Positions 26,501 through 37,480 of a stretch of 64,000 nucleotides of DNA are shown piece by piece. Origin of the DNA: Phycisphaerae bacterium (GTDB taxonomy: Bacteria > Planctomycetota > Phycisphaerae > Phycisphaerales > UBA1924); NCBI GenBank assembly GCA_014192545.1, contig BJHL01000005.1, positions 155,916 through 219,915 of the forward strand, given 5' to 3'. The translations under genes and the position numbers were made by a program. Under the pieces are notes generated by a model. The model saw nothing but the letters and a program-made list of their open reading frames with translations. It had not been told where the DNA came from and did not search any database. Numbering within the stretch: position 1 is the first letter of the stretch; the number at the start of each line of letters is the position of its first letter.

Positions 26501-27121
26501 CTGGGTGTTGCGCAGATCTTCCAGACCAAACGCGGCGGGCCAGGACGCTGGCATGATGTGGACGCGCTGAAGATCAACACCGACTTTGTCTTCAGCAGCG
26601 AAGACACCGATCCGCAAACGCCCATCGGCCGCTTCTTTGACGCACGCCCTGAGTACAGCGCACTGGGTGATTATTTCGTGGGTGATCTGACATATCGCAT
26701 GACCGATGCGACCAGCATCGTCGCCAGCACGATCTACGACTTTGAAGACAATCAGCAAGACATCACGACGGCGGGTTTGCTGATTCAGCACGCGCCCAAC
26801 TTCACGACGCTCGCCGATTTGCGGTTCATCAATCCGCAGGATTCAACCGTGCTCACGATGTGGGGCGATTACCAGTTGACCGACAAGTACGGCATCTTGC
26901 TCAGTCCCAATTACAGTTTGAGCGAAGGCGAATTCCAGAGCATCTTCGCCCGCGTCACCCGGCGATTCAGCGCGTTCCAGGCCAGCATCAGCATCAATTA
27001 CGACAACATCCAGGGCGAGACGAGCTTTGGATTCGTCTTCCAGCCCAACGGCGCATCGGGCGCGGTGGGCGGCAGCGGCGCGGGCTTTGATGGCGTGTAC
27101 AGCGGTGGCAACGGGTTGTAA
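23570..27121 (+). CDS. lptD: LPS-assembly outer-membrane protein LptD
   Basis: 1183 residues, larger than enterobacterial LptD (about 780). Signal peptide RSVVLGLALAAGWAMHAPQAHA. Residues ~200-370 are a low-complexity linker rich in Gln/Ala/Pro/Ser with PSQGS-type five-residue repeats at about 337-360. An OstA/LptA-like beta-jellyroll follows (GKITFVSADASD, ESVRGFYLEGEAAASDGSFN, LYYDVASNRGVMLDAVFWTY), then the C-terminal 26-strand-type barrel region (TYRMTDATSIVASTIYDFED ... SINYDN). It inserts LPS in the outer leaflet. Start ambiguous (GTG 23552, ATG 23570, ATG 23579); no clear ribosome site. Confidence 0.85.
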   Translation: MPIMRNRVARSVVLGLALAAGWAMHAPQAHAQSATDASTNGLRLGIAPITGNFTASAARAFRWDDGEGNTRLYLDGGAVGERVTMYIADYTLEARRASVWLREVSRDAAGNALVEVYATLEDVGSPTDASGGTTMSGPWLPLRAALKTTEQILVRADVTTESQPPKRDDASGDSIKAFLEKSQNAYAKAIAGTRDASDMQGESRPTFTPRQPVGGAISEAGDGATGKRWRAEPPATRVPGGETKPAAAQQTAKAQPAERAKPRPWSPSALPGAARAAEQAPVGTNSTPQASAPRAAQAAAGSHSQGSQAAPSQQQQPAAANQTATNQAAGTSQAVPSQDSPSQGSPSQGSPSQSTSSQSATPAQPVPVSAATTTVTPIFARTGIITIAAGKITFVSADASDPTSEDAVIASEGLTVLYKDARTGRVLQATAQRGVLFLAKSDKPTAPGSLDFSAESVRGFYLEGEAAASDGSFNLRAPQLYYDVASNRGVMLDAVFWTYDAQRSLPFYVRAKEVRQTSAEQFTAKNATFTNTAFFEPELAIGAKSVTVTRKSREVREVFAEPNRPARVQQYNQVDATSITLRSNDVPFFWLPAYSGDPEQPLIKDVRIENRSGSGLAAKVRWNALNLFKGGAIDGFSADLQTDFYAERGPALGTRLNWESKRHKGELFAYMVPFDRGVDVLKPGTEINRNDEFRGVLTGYDRFRVSDNWTVLSELSYLSDATVIDAFFEEAGESRREFTNRLRGERTEANTQLTLEASGTFNDFIANEWLLQSQGYSVTKLPEIAYVRQADDLLEAGAPGLLTWSSEYRVGRYSLALDEVALQDRGFNSAVLADRVFGIDPALSPGDALRARGLDEEALTRLDTRHELTGKMSDGVNVVSPFAVVRGTFYDNEFENYTGSPDGNDQVRIWTAAGARVSTSFNRVIDSVDSRFLDIHRLRHIVEPNATFWVAGTNVEATDIPNYDSRVDNLADGAAVRLGVAQIFQTKRGGPGRWHDVDALKINTDFVFSSEDTDPQTPIGRFFDARPEYSALGDYFVGDLTYRMTDATSIVASTIYDFEDNQQDITTAGLLIQHAPNFTTLADLRFINPQDSTVLTMWGDYQLTDKYGILLSPNYSLSEGEFQSIFARVTRRFSAFQASISINYDNIQGETSFGFVFQPNGASGAVGGSGAGFDGVYSGGNGL

Positions 27122-27125
27122 TCTG

Positions 27126-27239
27126 GAGCGCGGGAAACAGAGAACGGAGATTGGAGAGCAGGTTCGACACCTTCATCTTTTGGCTGTTCTGTTCTCCTGT
27201 CTCTGTTCCCCTCTCGCCAATCTCCGCTCTCCGTTCTCA
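27126..27239. repeat. inverted low-complexity repeat (GAGAACGGA units)
   Basis: The left arm 27126-27162 has GAGAACGGAGATTGGAGAGC-type units. The right arm 27187-27239 is its imperfect reverse complement, CCAATCTCCGCTCTCCG. The centre is about 25 bases. It begins right after the lptD stop codon and would fold into a long hairpin, probably serving as the 3' end of that transcript. Confidence 0.8.
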
Positions 27240-27674
27240 CTCGCGTACCGATTCGGGTAGTGGTAGCGAAGGCGAAGGTGTGTCGAGCCCTTCCGAAGGC
27301 CGTACATGTGTTTGGAACCGTGCAGCTATTGAGGCGATGGTGGTGGACCGGTCTGCTGCTTTTCGCTTTGCGCTCTTTGCATCTTAACGGTAAACGCTTT
27401 TGGGCCTTCCGTCCCGCTCGTGACAGACTCGTGACAATTACAGGAGCAACTCTGGCGTGGGCGCCTCGTATCTTCAGTATCGCGCAGCAAACATCAGGCG
27501 GGCGCGGCAGGTTTTGCGGGTGTACCCTGTGCCCCTCAAACGGCCGCGACGGGTTCTGTTGGGCTTGGGTGCGGTTGTCCGCGTTTTTCTTTCCTTTTTG
27601 TGGGTTTTCACGGTTTTTTACGCTGGGTCGCAAGACTTTGCACGACGTTTTCTGTCTATTTATGGAGTATCCGC
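27240..27674. other. gene-free leader region upstream of pilM
   Basis: No coding region or RNA gene recognised. It holds a nine-base direct repeat CTCGTGACA at about 27418-27440 and several T-rich runs (27586-27620). The pilM-like gene follows with GGAG eight bases before its ATG. A promoter for the pilus operon probably lies here but no clear -35/-10 pair is visible. Confidence 0.45.
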
Positions 27675-29837
27675 ATGCCGGCGAGCAACGTGTGCTGGGG
27701 CATTGAAGTCGGGTCCGCGGCCATCAAGGCGGTCAAGCTGGAAGCCATCGGCGATGGCAAGTGCCGGCTGATTGACTGGGTGGTGGTGCCGCACCCCAAG
27801 GTTTTGAGCACGCCGGGGGTTGACCCCAGCGATGTGATTCGGGTTTCGCTGGGTGCACTGACGAATCAGGTGGATTTGTCCAAGGCGGCGATTGCCATCA
27901 GCGTGCCCGGACACAGCAGCTTTGCGCGGTTTGCGAAGTTGCCGCCTGTGGAGCCTAAGAAGGTTGCCGAGATCATCAAGTTTGAGGCGGCCCAGCAGAT
28001 TCCATTCCCCTTGGAACAGGTGGAGTGGGACTACCAGACGTTCGTGACGCCCGACAGCCCTGAGCTTGAGGTTGGGATTTTCGCGATTACGAAAGAGCGC
28101 GTCAATGAGCGACTGACGATGCTGGATGATGTGGGCGTGACGCCAAACTACGTGGTGCAAAGCCCCATCGCGGTGTACAACGCGTTGGCGTATGACCTGG
28201 AATTTGGCGAAAAAACGCCTGGAACTATCATTGTGGACATTGGGACCACCAGCACCGATCTGGTGGTGGCCACGCCCGGACGCATGTGGGTGCGGACCTT
28301 CCCGTTGGGCGGGCACCAGTTCACGGAAGCGCTGGTCAATCAATTCCAGCTCAGCTATCCCAAGGCGGAAAAGCTCAAGCGCGAGGCCCAGGACACCAAG
28401 CACGCACGTCAGGTTTTCCAAGCGATGCGGCCGGTGTTTACGGATCTGGCACAAGACATTCAGCGCAGCATCGGGTACTTCCAGAGCCTCAATCGCGATG
28501 CGGAACTGACGCGCGTGATCGGGGTGGGGGCCACTTGGAACCTGCCCGGATTGCGGAAGTATCTGAAGCAGCAACTGGGGCTGGATGTGTACCGCATCGA
28601 TACGTTCAAGCGCATCGGCACGGGCGGCGGGGGCTTTGGTGAAGATGGTGATAGCGAAGAGGGCACGACCACAGCGGCGGCCGACCCCAACGATCGCAAT
28701 GCCCAATTCAACAAGGTGAGCCTGGAGATGGCGACGGCGTATGGCCTTGCGTTGCAAGGACTTGGGCTCAATGCTGTCTCGGGCAACCTGATGCCAACGA
28801 CGCTGGTTCGCAAGAGCATGTGGAAGGACAAGGGCAAGTGGTTTGGCATGGCGGCGGGCGTTGCAGCAGCGACGGCGGGCGTTATGTTCCTCAACCCCTT
28901 GCGAAACTACTTCGCGGTGGCGGATGCTCGGCCTGATGCGATGATTCAGCAGACCATTCGACAAGCGGCAGACCTCAAGCGGCAAGCTGATGAGGCCAAG
29001 GTGACGAACCCGGGTGAGCCGGACTTCAAGGCCGCGAACCTGATTGCCTTGCAAGACAAGCGCGACGCGTATCAGTACGTGGTTGCGGATGTGCAGTCGA
29101 TTTTTGCGGATGCCGAGAAGCGCAAGGCGGGCTGGAGTCAGGCAATCAGTGTGCCTGGTCAGCCGGCGGTGACGGTTCCTGAAGGGCAGGCGTTGCGGAT
29201 GATCAATGTGCGAACGTTGTATCTGCCGCCTGAAGACCCGGCGGCGAGTGCGAGCACTCGCGAGGGTGAAGCAGCAGCGAAGGACGATCAAGAGAGCTAT
29301 GTGTCGTGGACGGAGGAGCAGCGCAAGTACGCACGCATCGAGGTTTTCATTGACCTTGATACGGGTATGCCTGAACCGAGGAAGTTCTTGCAGGCTCCAT
29401 TGCAGCAGTGGATCCGCGAGAATGTTCGGCGGGAGAATGTGCCTTACGAACTGGTGCCGGGCGTTTTCCAGATGCGGGAAACAGCGGCAGCGGACACGGC
29501 GGGCATGGAAGCACCGCGAGATGAACGCGGTGGTCGGGCTGGACGCGGTGAGGCAGGTGAACGGAACCTGCTGGGCTCGCGCAACACGCGAAACCAGCCG
29601 GTCCGTGGTGCGAGGCGCGCGGCCAGTGAGGGCGCAAGCAGGGCGGCGGGCGAAGCGGCTCGTTCGGAAAGCCTTGGGCTGGATGAGTTAGCGCCGCTGG
29701 ATGCGCCGCTGGATGTGTACGCGACATCGACAGCGTCGGCAGCATTTGTATTTGGGGTGGTTTTCAAACCACCGACACCTCCGGCTGAAGGCACCGACGC
29801 GGCGACGCAAACTGAGAACAAGGAAGGTGCGCAATGA
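27675..29837 (+). CDS. pilM: PilM-like ATPase-fold protein with membrane-spanning C-terminal extension
   Basis: 720 residues, about twice the usual PilM (about 350). Residues 1-370 are the actin-like PilM domain: CWGIEVGSAAIKAVKLE, AISVPGHSSFARFAKLPPVE, FEAAQQIPFPLEQVEWDYQ, IIVDIGTTSTDLVVA and IQRSIGYFQS. A transmembrane helix follows at about 392-412 (WFGMAAGVAAATAGVMFL). After it come a helical region and a periplasmic domain like the single-pass layout of PilN, so a PilM-PilN fusion is plausible. The C-terminal ~100 residues are Ala/Arg/Glu-rich. ATG 27675 has GGAG upstream. It overlaps the next gene by four bases. Confidence 0.8.
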   Translation: MPASNVCWGIEVGSAAIKAVKLEAIGDGKCRLIDWVVVPHPKVLSTPGVDPSDVIRVSLGALTNQVDLSKAAIAISVPGHSSFARFAKLPPVEPKKVAEIIKFEAAQQIPFPLEQVEWDYQTFVTPDSPELEVGIFAITKERVNERLTMLDDVGVTPNYVVQSPIAVYNALAYDLEFGEKTPGTIIVDIGTTSTDLVVATPGRMWVRTFPLGGHQFTEALVNQFQLSYPKAEKLKREAQDTKHARQVFQAMRPVFTDLAQDIQRSIGYFQSLNRDAELTRVIGVGATWNLPGLRKYLKQQLGLDVYRIDTFKRIGTGGGGFGEDGDSEEGTTTAAADPNDRNAQFNKVSLEMATAYGLALQGLGLNAVSGNLMPTTLVRKSMWKDKGKWFGMAAGVAAATAGVMFLNPLRNYFAVADARPDAMIQQTIRQAADLKRQADEAKVTNPGEPDFKAANLIALQDKRDAYQYVVADVQSIFADAEKRKAGWSQAISVPGQPAVTVPEGQALRMINVRTLYLPPEDPAASASTREGEAAAKDDQESYVSWTEEQRKYARIEVFIDLDTGMPEPRKFLQAPLQQWIRENVRRENVPYELVPGVFQMRETAAADTAGMEAPRDERGGRAGRGEAGERNLLGSRNTRNQPVRGARRAASEGASRAAGEAARSESLGLDELAPLDAPLDVYATSTASAAFVFGVVFKPPTPPAEGTDAATQTENKEGAQ

Positions 29838-31327
29838 AAGTAACTGCCAAGGACATTCTGGCTTGGGTCAAGAGCCACATCGTGATTGTGATCAGCACGG
29901 TCTTTATTCTCGCGGTGCTGCCCGTTGCGTTTTTCTTCAGCACGACGTGGCTGAAGAAGATCGTGAAGACGCAGGAAGAAACGGCGACGAAGGAACTGAG
30001 TGCTGTCAAGGGTGCGGAGATTGAGTACCGGTTGCGGCAGATTGATCCGTCGCAGCCTGCAATCAGCGAGAAGAACGCGCCCAATGCAGCCTTGATTGAG
30101 CACTTCAAGAAGGCCAACGAAAAGTTGGAAGCGACCGCTCAAGCGGCGGCTGTGAAGGGTAGTGACTTCAACAAGGGTGTTGGCGCTGAGGCGGCTTCGA
30201 TTGGTCGCAAGGAGTTCAAGCCGCTGGTTGATGGGCTCTTTCCCAAGCCGGTGCTGACGGAAGAACAGAGCAAGAGCGCGAATGCGCGGGATATCTTCGA
30301 TGAACAGGAAGCGCTGCGGCTGAACGACATGGAAGACGCGCTGCTGGGCAAGCGCGGCAAGGCGAATCCGTACGGCAGACTGATGGCTGAAATTGGTGCG
30401 GGCGGGCCTCTGGAGGCTCAGCGGCTGGAAGAGACAATTCGCGACATGCGGACGCGTGAAGTGGAGAAGATCACGAGCAACGCGCGCGGATTAACGGAAG
30501 AAGAAGGATTGAAACTGAAGGCTCAGTTGCAGGATCGTCGGCTCGCGGAGTTGCAGGCGCGGGCACGCAGCTTGGGTGTGTACATGACGATGGATGCATT
30601 GACGCGGGCGAGTTCGTCGACGCCTGGCTCGCAGGGTCGCAATCGCGGCAGAACCACGAACGAGGATGAGCTGAGCGCAATTGCGTTCGAACGCATCGCG
30701 CCCGAGCAACTCAAGCGGCCGCAGTTGTTCTTGAAGCAGTGGGATTTGTGGCTTCTCAGCGACTTGCTGACGTCGGTTCGACTGGCGAATCAGGGCACCG
30801 CGACGTCGCCCGTGGGCATTGACAAGGGTGTGGTGAAGCGCATCGAACGCATCGAGATTTTGATGCCCGAGAAGATTTTGGAGCTTGATAAGAAGGGCTC
30901 GGGCGATGCGGAGTTGGATGCGTTGCAAGCGGCGGAACCCGAGACGGCTCCGACCAGCGACGTGCCGGCTGGCATGGTGCCGCTGGACAAGAGCAAGTCG
31001 ATCACCGGTCGCGTTCGCGGCGGGTGGAATGACGTGTACGAAGTGCGTCGGGCCAAGCTGACGTGCGTGGTTTCGTCGGCAAGGCTCAATGAGTTTCTGG
31101 CGGCCATTGCCAAGACCAATTACATGAGCGTGACGGACCTTGATCTGACCGAAGTTGATTCCTGGGCGGCGTTGGCCGACGGGTATTACTACGGCGATGA
31201 GCACGTGGTGCGTGCGAACATTGAGATTGAGAGCATCTGGCTCAAGAGCTGGCTGGTGCCGATGATGCCTGAGGAGCTGCGCAAGGCTCTGGGCATGAAG
31301 GTTGAGGAAGCGGCTCCGCCAGCGTAA
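29834..31327 (+). CDS. PilO-like bitopic membrane protein
   Basis: 497 residues. One N-terminal transmembrane helix (HIVIVISTVFILAVLPVAFF, about 16-36) precedes a coiled coil (about 40-110). A long helical central region follows, then a C-terminal domain with VVSSARLNEFLAAIAKTNYM and SVTDLDLTEVD. This resembles the PilO pattern of a membrane helix, coiled coil and ferredoxin-like domain, but with a large central insertion. Its ATG overlaps the stop of the pilM-like gene (ATGA), so the two are coupled. Probably an inner-membrane platform subunit of the second pilus-like machine; homology is not proven. Confidence 0.6.
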   Translation: MKVTAKDILAWVKSHIVIVISTVFILAVLPVAFFFSTTWLKKIVKTQEETATKELSAVKGAEIEYRLRQIDPSQPAISEKNAPNAALIEHFKKANEKLEATAQAAAVKGSDFNKGVGAEAASIGRKEFKPLVDGLFPKPVLTEEQSKSANARDIFDEQEALRLNDMEDALLGKRGKANPYGRLMAEIGAGGPLEAQRLEETIRDMRTREVEKITSNARGLTEEEGLKLKAQLQDRRLAELQARARSLGVYMTMDALTRASSSTPGSQGRNRGRTTNEDELSAIAFERIAPEQLKRPQLFLKQWDLWLLSDLLTSVRLANQGTATSPVGIDKGVVKRIERIEILMPEKILELDKKGSGDAELDALQAAEPETAPTSDVPAGMVPLDKSKSITGRVRGGWNDVYEVRRAKLTCVVSSARLNEFLAAIAKTNYMSVTDLDLTEVDSWAALADGYYYGDEHVVRANIEIESIWLKSWLVPMMPEELRKALGMKVEEAAPPA

Positions 31328-31409
31328 GGCTGAATTTGTAGACACGGTTCGGGCACACTTTGGAACGAAAACCCCGGCGCGGTGCGCCGTAGCAGCAGAG
31401 GAATACGAC

Positions 31410-33530
31410 ATGAAACTCAAGGGAATCAAGCCTTGGGAGCAGCACATCGAGAAGGGCGTCCTGGGCCTGTGCGGCATCGCACTGGCTGGGGGCCTGGTGT
31501 GGCAGCTCTTCTTGCAGAAGGCCGAAGTGAAGGTCGGCAATCAGACCGTCGCGCCGGCGGACGCCTTTGGGCCTGTGAAGGGCGAGGCGGACAAGCTTCG
31601 TAGCCGGATTGAAGCCACGCAGCCCAAGCTGCCGGAGATTCCGAGCGTGGATCTGGCGAGCAAGCTAAAGCTTGGAGCCTCGGCTCCGGCGGTTTCGAGC
31701 GCTGGGACGGCACTGGGACCTGCCCCGCGCATGCGCGTGGCTGGGCCAGCGGTGCAAGTTGCGAATTCGCAGTTTGCGTTGCCCGCCATTGCCGCGCCGA
31801 CGGCGGTGGTAGCGGCGAGCTATCGCGCGACCATTGACCCGGTGGAAGCGGCAAGCTTGCCCGAACTGGCGAATTTGCTCCCTCCGCAGCAGCCCTTTGA
31901 CAAGGCGAGCGTGAGCGTGGAAGCGACCTTTAGCGGTGCGCAAGTGGCAGAACTTCTGGGGACCGACCCAGACGGCACCGGTCCCTTGGAACCCATGCCG
32001 CAGAGCTGGTGGCGCGATGTCGCGACCGGCGTACCGACGATTGCGATTGTGGGCGTGGAAGTCGAGCGGATGGTGGTTCGTGGCGCCGATGGCAAGACGC
32101 CTGCGGAAGACAAGGCTGTGAGCGTGGTGCCGCCCATGCCAGGCCGGCCCTCGTTTATTCAGGTGTGGAAAGACGACGTTCGCAGCGCGGGCGATGTGCC
32201 TCCCATGGTCGAAGAAGTGACGGTTGCAGCCGAAGATGTGCTGCGGCCTGAGTTCTATCGCACGATTGCCGGTCCTGCATGGGCACCGCCGGCGGAGATG
32301 GTGGTTTCGACGGATGAAGACCCCAATGCGCGCGAGATTCGGCGCAGCAAGAACCGCGTTGCGGAGATCGACAAGGCGCTACGGCGATTCCAAGCGGCAC
32401 CCAAAGACAACGAGCGGCCACCGGTTCGCGAGGATTCAGGCGGCGGACGCAAGGGCGGGGGTGGACGCGAAGCGCCGACGCAAGACAAGCGCGACGACAA
32501 GGGGCCCGAGCAGGATCGCGAGCGGGCGATCAAGCGGCTGCAAGACGAACGCAAGAAGCTGGTCGATCGGCTGAAGGTGCTGGGCGATAAGACGCACGGC
32601 AGCGATACCGACGGCACGCAGCCGGCGGCAGTTGATGAGCGGCCTTGGATTGTGCGCAGCGACTTGAAGGTGTTCGCGCATGACCTGACGGCTGAGCCTG
32701 GCGCGGAGTACAAGTACCGCGTCCGCATTGTGATGAACAATCCGCTGTTTGGCCGGGGCTTGCAAGAGTCGCAAAAGGCACTGGCGGAGCAGAGTCTGCT
32801 GACCAGTGCGTGGAGCGAGTGGACCAAGGTTGTGCCGGTTGATCGCAATAGTGAGTTCTTTATCGTGAGCGCAGGCAACGATCCGCTGACGGGTAGGCCA
32901 ACTGCCAGTGCGCAGTTGTTTGAGTTTTACTACGGATACTACCGCAAGGCTTCGGCATCGGTTGAGCCCGGTGACGGTTTCCGTGGGACGGCGAAACTGC
33001 CTGCGATGCTGCCGAATTTCTTTGATTTTGAGAAGTTGAAGGCTGATGTTGCGGCGGGCAAGCTGCCGCAAGCCCCAGGCGGCGCCGATCCGCGGCGTGA
33101 GCGCGATGGGATGCCTCCTGACGGTGGTGGTCGGCGAGTCAGTTCGCCCAACGGCCCTGGCGAGCCTGAAAAACCAGCGGCAGAAGCCGCGATTGACCGT
33201 GGCCCAGGCACGATTGCGCCGCCAGAGTCGCGTTTGCTGACGGTTCCGTCAATTTTCCTCGGGATTCGGCAGGTTCCCGGCCTGGATAGCAACAACAACC
33301 CAGTGGTGCGTACGCACGCTGTGCTGCGTGATCAGACCAATTCGGTGATGAGCACCGGCCCCGAGGCTGTGCGGCTGAGCGAGCTTTACAAGCGATTGTC
33401 GGCCAATGCCGAGCTTGGCGAGCGGCAAGGCAAAGAGGAATCAACGGATGTTCCACCCCCGCCGGGTGGGCGTCCGCCTCGTCCAGGCGTCCAACCGCCG
33501 CCGGGTGGCGGTGGCGGCGGTGGGGGCTAA
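31410..33530 (+). CDS. large single-pass membrane protein of the second pilus-like operon
   Basis: 706 residues. One membrane segment lies near residues 14-32 (VLGLCGIALAGGLVWQLFL). Then come an exported region, a charged linker with a KRLQDERKKLVDRLKVLGDK coiled coil, and a beta-rich domain (LTAEPGAEYKYRVRIVMNN). The C-terminus is Pro/Gly-rich and ends in eight glycines. ATG 31410 has GAGG eight bases upstream; the frame is open from 31302 but not coding-like. Third gene after pilM, 82 bases behind the PilO-like gene. It may fill the PilP/secretin-contact role, an inference from order only. Confidence 0.65.
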   Translation: MKLKGIKPWEQHIEKGVLGLCGIALAGGLVWQLFLQKAEVKVGNQTVAPADAFGPVKGEADKLRSRIEATQPKLPEIPSVDLASKLKLGASAPAVSSAGTALGPAPRMRVAGPAVQVANSQFALPAIAAPTAVVAASYRATIDPVEAASLPELANLLPPQQPFDKASVSVEATFSGAQVAELLGTDPDGTGPLEPMPQSWWRDVATGVPTIAIVGVEVERMVVRGADGKTPAEDKAVSVVPPMPGRPSFIQVWKDDVRSAGDVPPMVEEVTVAAEDVLRPEFYRTIAGPAWAPPAEMVVSTDEDPNAREIRRSKNRVAEIDKALRRFQAAPKDNERPPVREDSGGGRKGGGGREAPTQDKRDDKGPEQDRERAIKRLQDERKKLVDRLKVLGDKTHGSDTDGTQPAAVDERPWIVRSDLKVFAHDLTAEPGAEYKYRVRIVMNNPLFGRGLQESQKALAEQSLLTSAWSEWTKVVPVDRNSEFFIVSAGNDPLTGRPTASAQLFEFYYGYYRKASASVEPGDGFRGTAKLPAMLPNFFDFEKLKADVAAGKLPQAPGGADPRRERDGMPPDGGGRRVSSPNGPGEPEKPAAEAAIDRGPGTIAPPESRLLTVPSIFLGIRQVPGLDSNNNPVVRTHAVLRDQTNSVMSTGPEAVRLSELYKRLSANAELGERQGKEESTDVPPPPGGRPPRPGVQPPPGGGGGGGG

Positions 33531-33585
33531 GCCGCCGTTCAGAAAGGGTTTAGGGACTGAGTGTACAAAAGTGATGAAAATTGAG

Positions 33586-33604
33586 GGGTCAAGCTGCTTG
33601 ACCC
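33586..33604. promoter_or_regulatory. perfect palindrome over the rRNA promoter -35
   Basis: GGGTCAAGC and GCTTGACCC are perfect nine-base inverted arms around one base (T33595). The right arm contains the promoter's -35 hexamer TTGACC. This geometry fits an operator for a dimeric regulator acting on the rRNA promoter. It is not followed by a T-run, so it is unlikely to be a terminator. Confidence 0.55.
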
Positions 33605-33625
33605 TGACGGATCGAAACCTAGTAT
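33598..33625 (+). promoter_or_regulatory. sigma70-type promoter of the 23S-5S operon
   Basis: TTGACC (33598-33603) and TAGTAT (33620-33625) are separated by 16 bases. A-rich sequence just upstream (33565-33580) could act as an UP element. The transcript would start near 33632, about 80 bases before boxA. This is the strongest -35/-10 pair in the region and shows the 23S-5S operon has its own promoter. Confidence 0.75.
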
Positions 33626-33709
33626 CTTCTCCCACTCGTTTCTGCCGCAAGGTTGAAAACGGGTTGGGAAACCAGCCGAGTGAGCCCCAGTCATGGGAAA
33701 CACAAGGCC

Positions 33710-33724
33710 TGATCTTTGAAAACC
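33710..33724 (+). promoter_or_regulatory. rRNA antitermination boxA
   Basis: TGATCTTTGAAAACC matches the boxA pattern of bacterial rRNA leaders (TGxTCTTTGAAAACT). It is the NusB/NusE binding site that prevents premature Rho termination of the rRNA transcript. Confidence 0.75.
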
Positions 33725-33727
33725 GAA

Positions 33728-33739
33728 GACAGACGACAT
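33728..33739 (+). other. 5' strand of the pre-23S processing stem
   Basis: GACAGACGACAT is the exact reverse complement of 36925-36936 (ATGTCGTCTGTC) downstream of the 23S gene. The two should pair in the precursor and form the RNase III-type processing stalk. Unusually, about 320 bases lie between this strand and the mature 23S 5' end. That segment looks structured, with hairpins such as GTCCCG...CGGGAC near 33965-33987. Confidence 0.7.
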
Positions 33740-34061
33740 GTCTCCTCCTGGTATCGGAGCGAAAGGTGACCACTGTGAATAACAGGGGTTGCTGGAAACT
33801 GCCGGTTCTGCAATCAGCACGCTACCCAATGTGACGTGCTGGCAGGGAGTCGCCAGGAGGAAGCTGCAGTAACAAATGGCAAAGTAAGATAGATGTAGCG
33901 CGTAAAAATGGCTGAGTTGTCGGTAGAAAGCGGTTGTCGCAAGACAGCCGTAGGAAACTGATTCGTCCCGAACATATGCCGGGACGACGAAAAACCAGCT
34001 GGCCGCGAAGTGAACCAAGTTGAAAGACGCAAGTCTGGAGATGAGGGAATTTTCGACGTCC

Positions 34062-36794
<2,733 letters not shown>

Positions 36795-36924
36795 AGCCGT
36801 CGCGATTCTGCATCACGCTTCTGCGTGTGCAACTTCGTGATTCGCGCTTCATCGCTTCCTTCGCCTGCAACTGCAGCTGATTCTTGTTTCAAGTTTCTTG
36901 TAAGAGTTCTTGTTCAATGTTCAT

Positions 36925-36976
36925 ATGTCGTCTGTCCCGGCTATCAAGCCGGCAGACATGCTGAAAGGCATGTCCG
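36925..36976 (+). other. 3' strand of the processing stem and spacer hairpins
   Basis: ATGTCGTCTGTC (36925-36936) pairs with 33728-33739. It is followed by two small hairpins, CCGGCT/AAGCCGG (36938-36953) and GACATGC/GCATGTC (36956-36973), just before 5S. The 23S-5S spacer (36795-36983) carries no tRNA. Confidence 0.6.
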
Positions 36977-36983
36977 CTGGATT

Positions 36984-37089
36984 GTCGGTGAGTATAAGCG
37001 AAAGGAAACACCTGTTCCCATCCCGAACACAGCAGTTAAGCTTTCGCTGCCGATGATACTTCTCTGAGGGAAAGTAGGTCATCGCCGAC
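36984..37089 (+). rRNA. rrf: 5S ribosomal RNA
   Basis: About 106 bases, closed by GTCGGTGA at the 5' end and TCGCCGAC at the 3' end. Conserved loop sequences are present: GAAACACCTGTTCCCATCCC and CGAACACAGCAGTTAAGC, then the GATGATACTTCTCTG region. It lies 189 bases after the 23S gene in the same transcript. Confidence 0.93.
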
Positions 37090-37093
37090 TTCT

Positions 37094-37135
37094 GAGCCCT
37101 GTCTGGTAAACCAGGCAGGGCTCTTTTCGTTTTTG
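37094..37135 (+). terminator. rRNA operon terminator
   Basis: A 14-bp stem with one G-U pair: GAGCCCTG then CTGGT pairs with ACCAG then CAGGGCTC around a two-base loop. It is followed by CTTTTCGTTTTTG. It starts five bases after 5S. Confidence 0.93.
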
Positions 37136-37480
37136 TTCTGCTTCTGCATCAGTTCTCTCGTTCGCACGAGTTTCTTTGTTTCTGTGGCTTCTTCGGCGAT
37201 TGCGGTGATGAACGATTGTGGTTGTCCGTATCGCCATGAGCTGCATGGAGCAAGTATCGATCCTTGACCCGTGTGCTGTTGCTGGCCGTCCGCGGCGTCG
37301 CGTGTCAGATGGTGTTGGAAACTGTCCGTCTCTGGTTCTTTGAGCTTGCTGACTGCGTCCTAGTAGCGACGCTTCGCAGCTCGACCGACCCATACAAATT
37401 CTCAATTCAACTGGTTTTCTGTCCATGATGTGTCATGCTGTAGTGCCCGCGTTCTCGCTGTGCAGGTAAAGGGGCGTCGC
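37136..37480. other. gene-free region after the rRNA operon
   Basis: 345 bases with no convincing gene, tRNA or repeat. It should contain the promoter of the FGE-like gene, but no clear hexamer pair is visible. AAAGGGG at 37468-37474 is the ribosome site of that gene. Confidence 0.5.

Noticed and set aside
24890..26791. A 633-codon minus frame inside lptD
   Set aside because: LptD is supported by domain order and signal peptide; the antisense frame has no family pattern.
33745..34060. RNase P RNA, tmRNA or SRP RNA upstream of 23S
   Set aside because: Diagnostic sequences of these RNAs are not found; only generic hairpins are seen.
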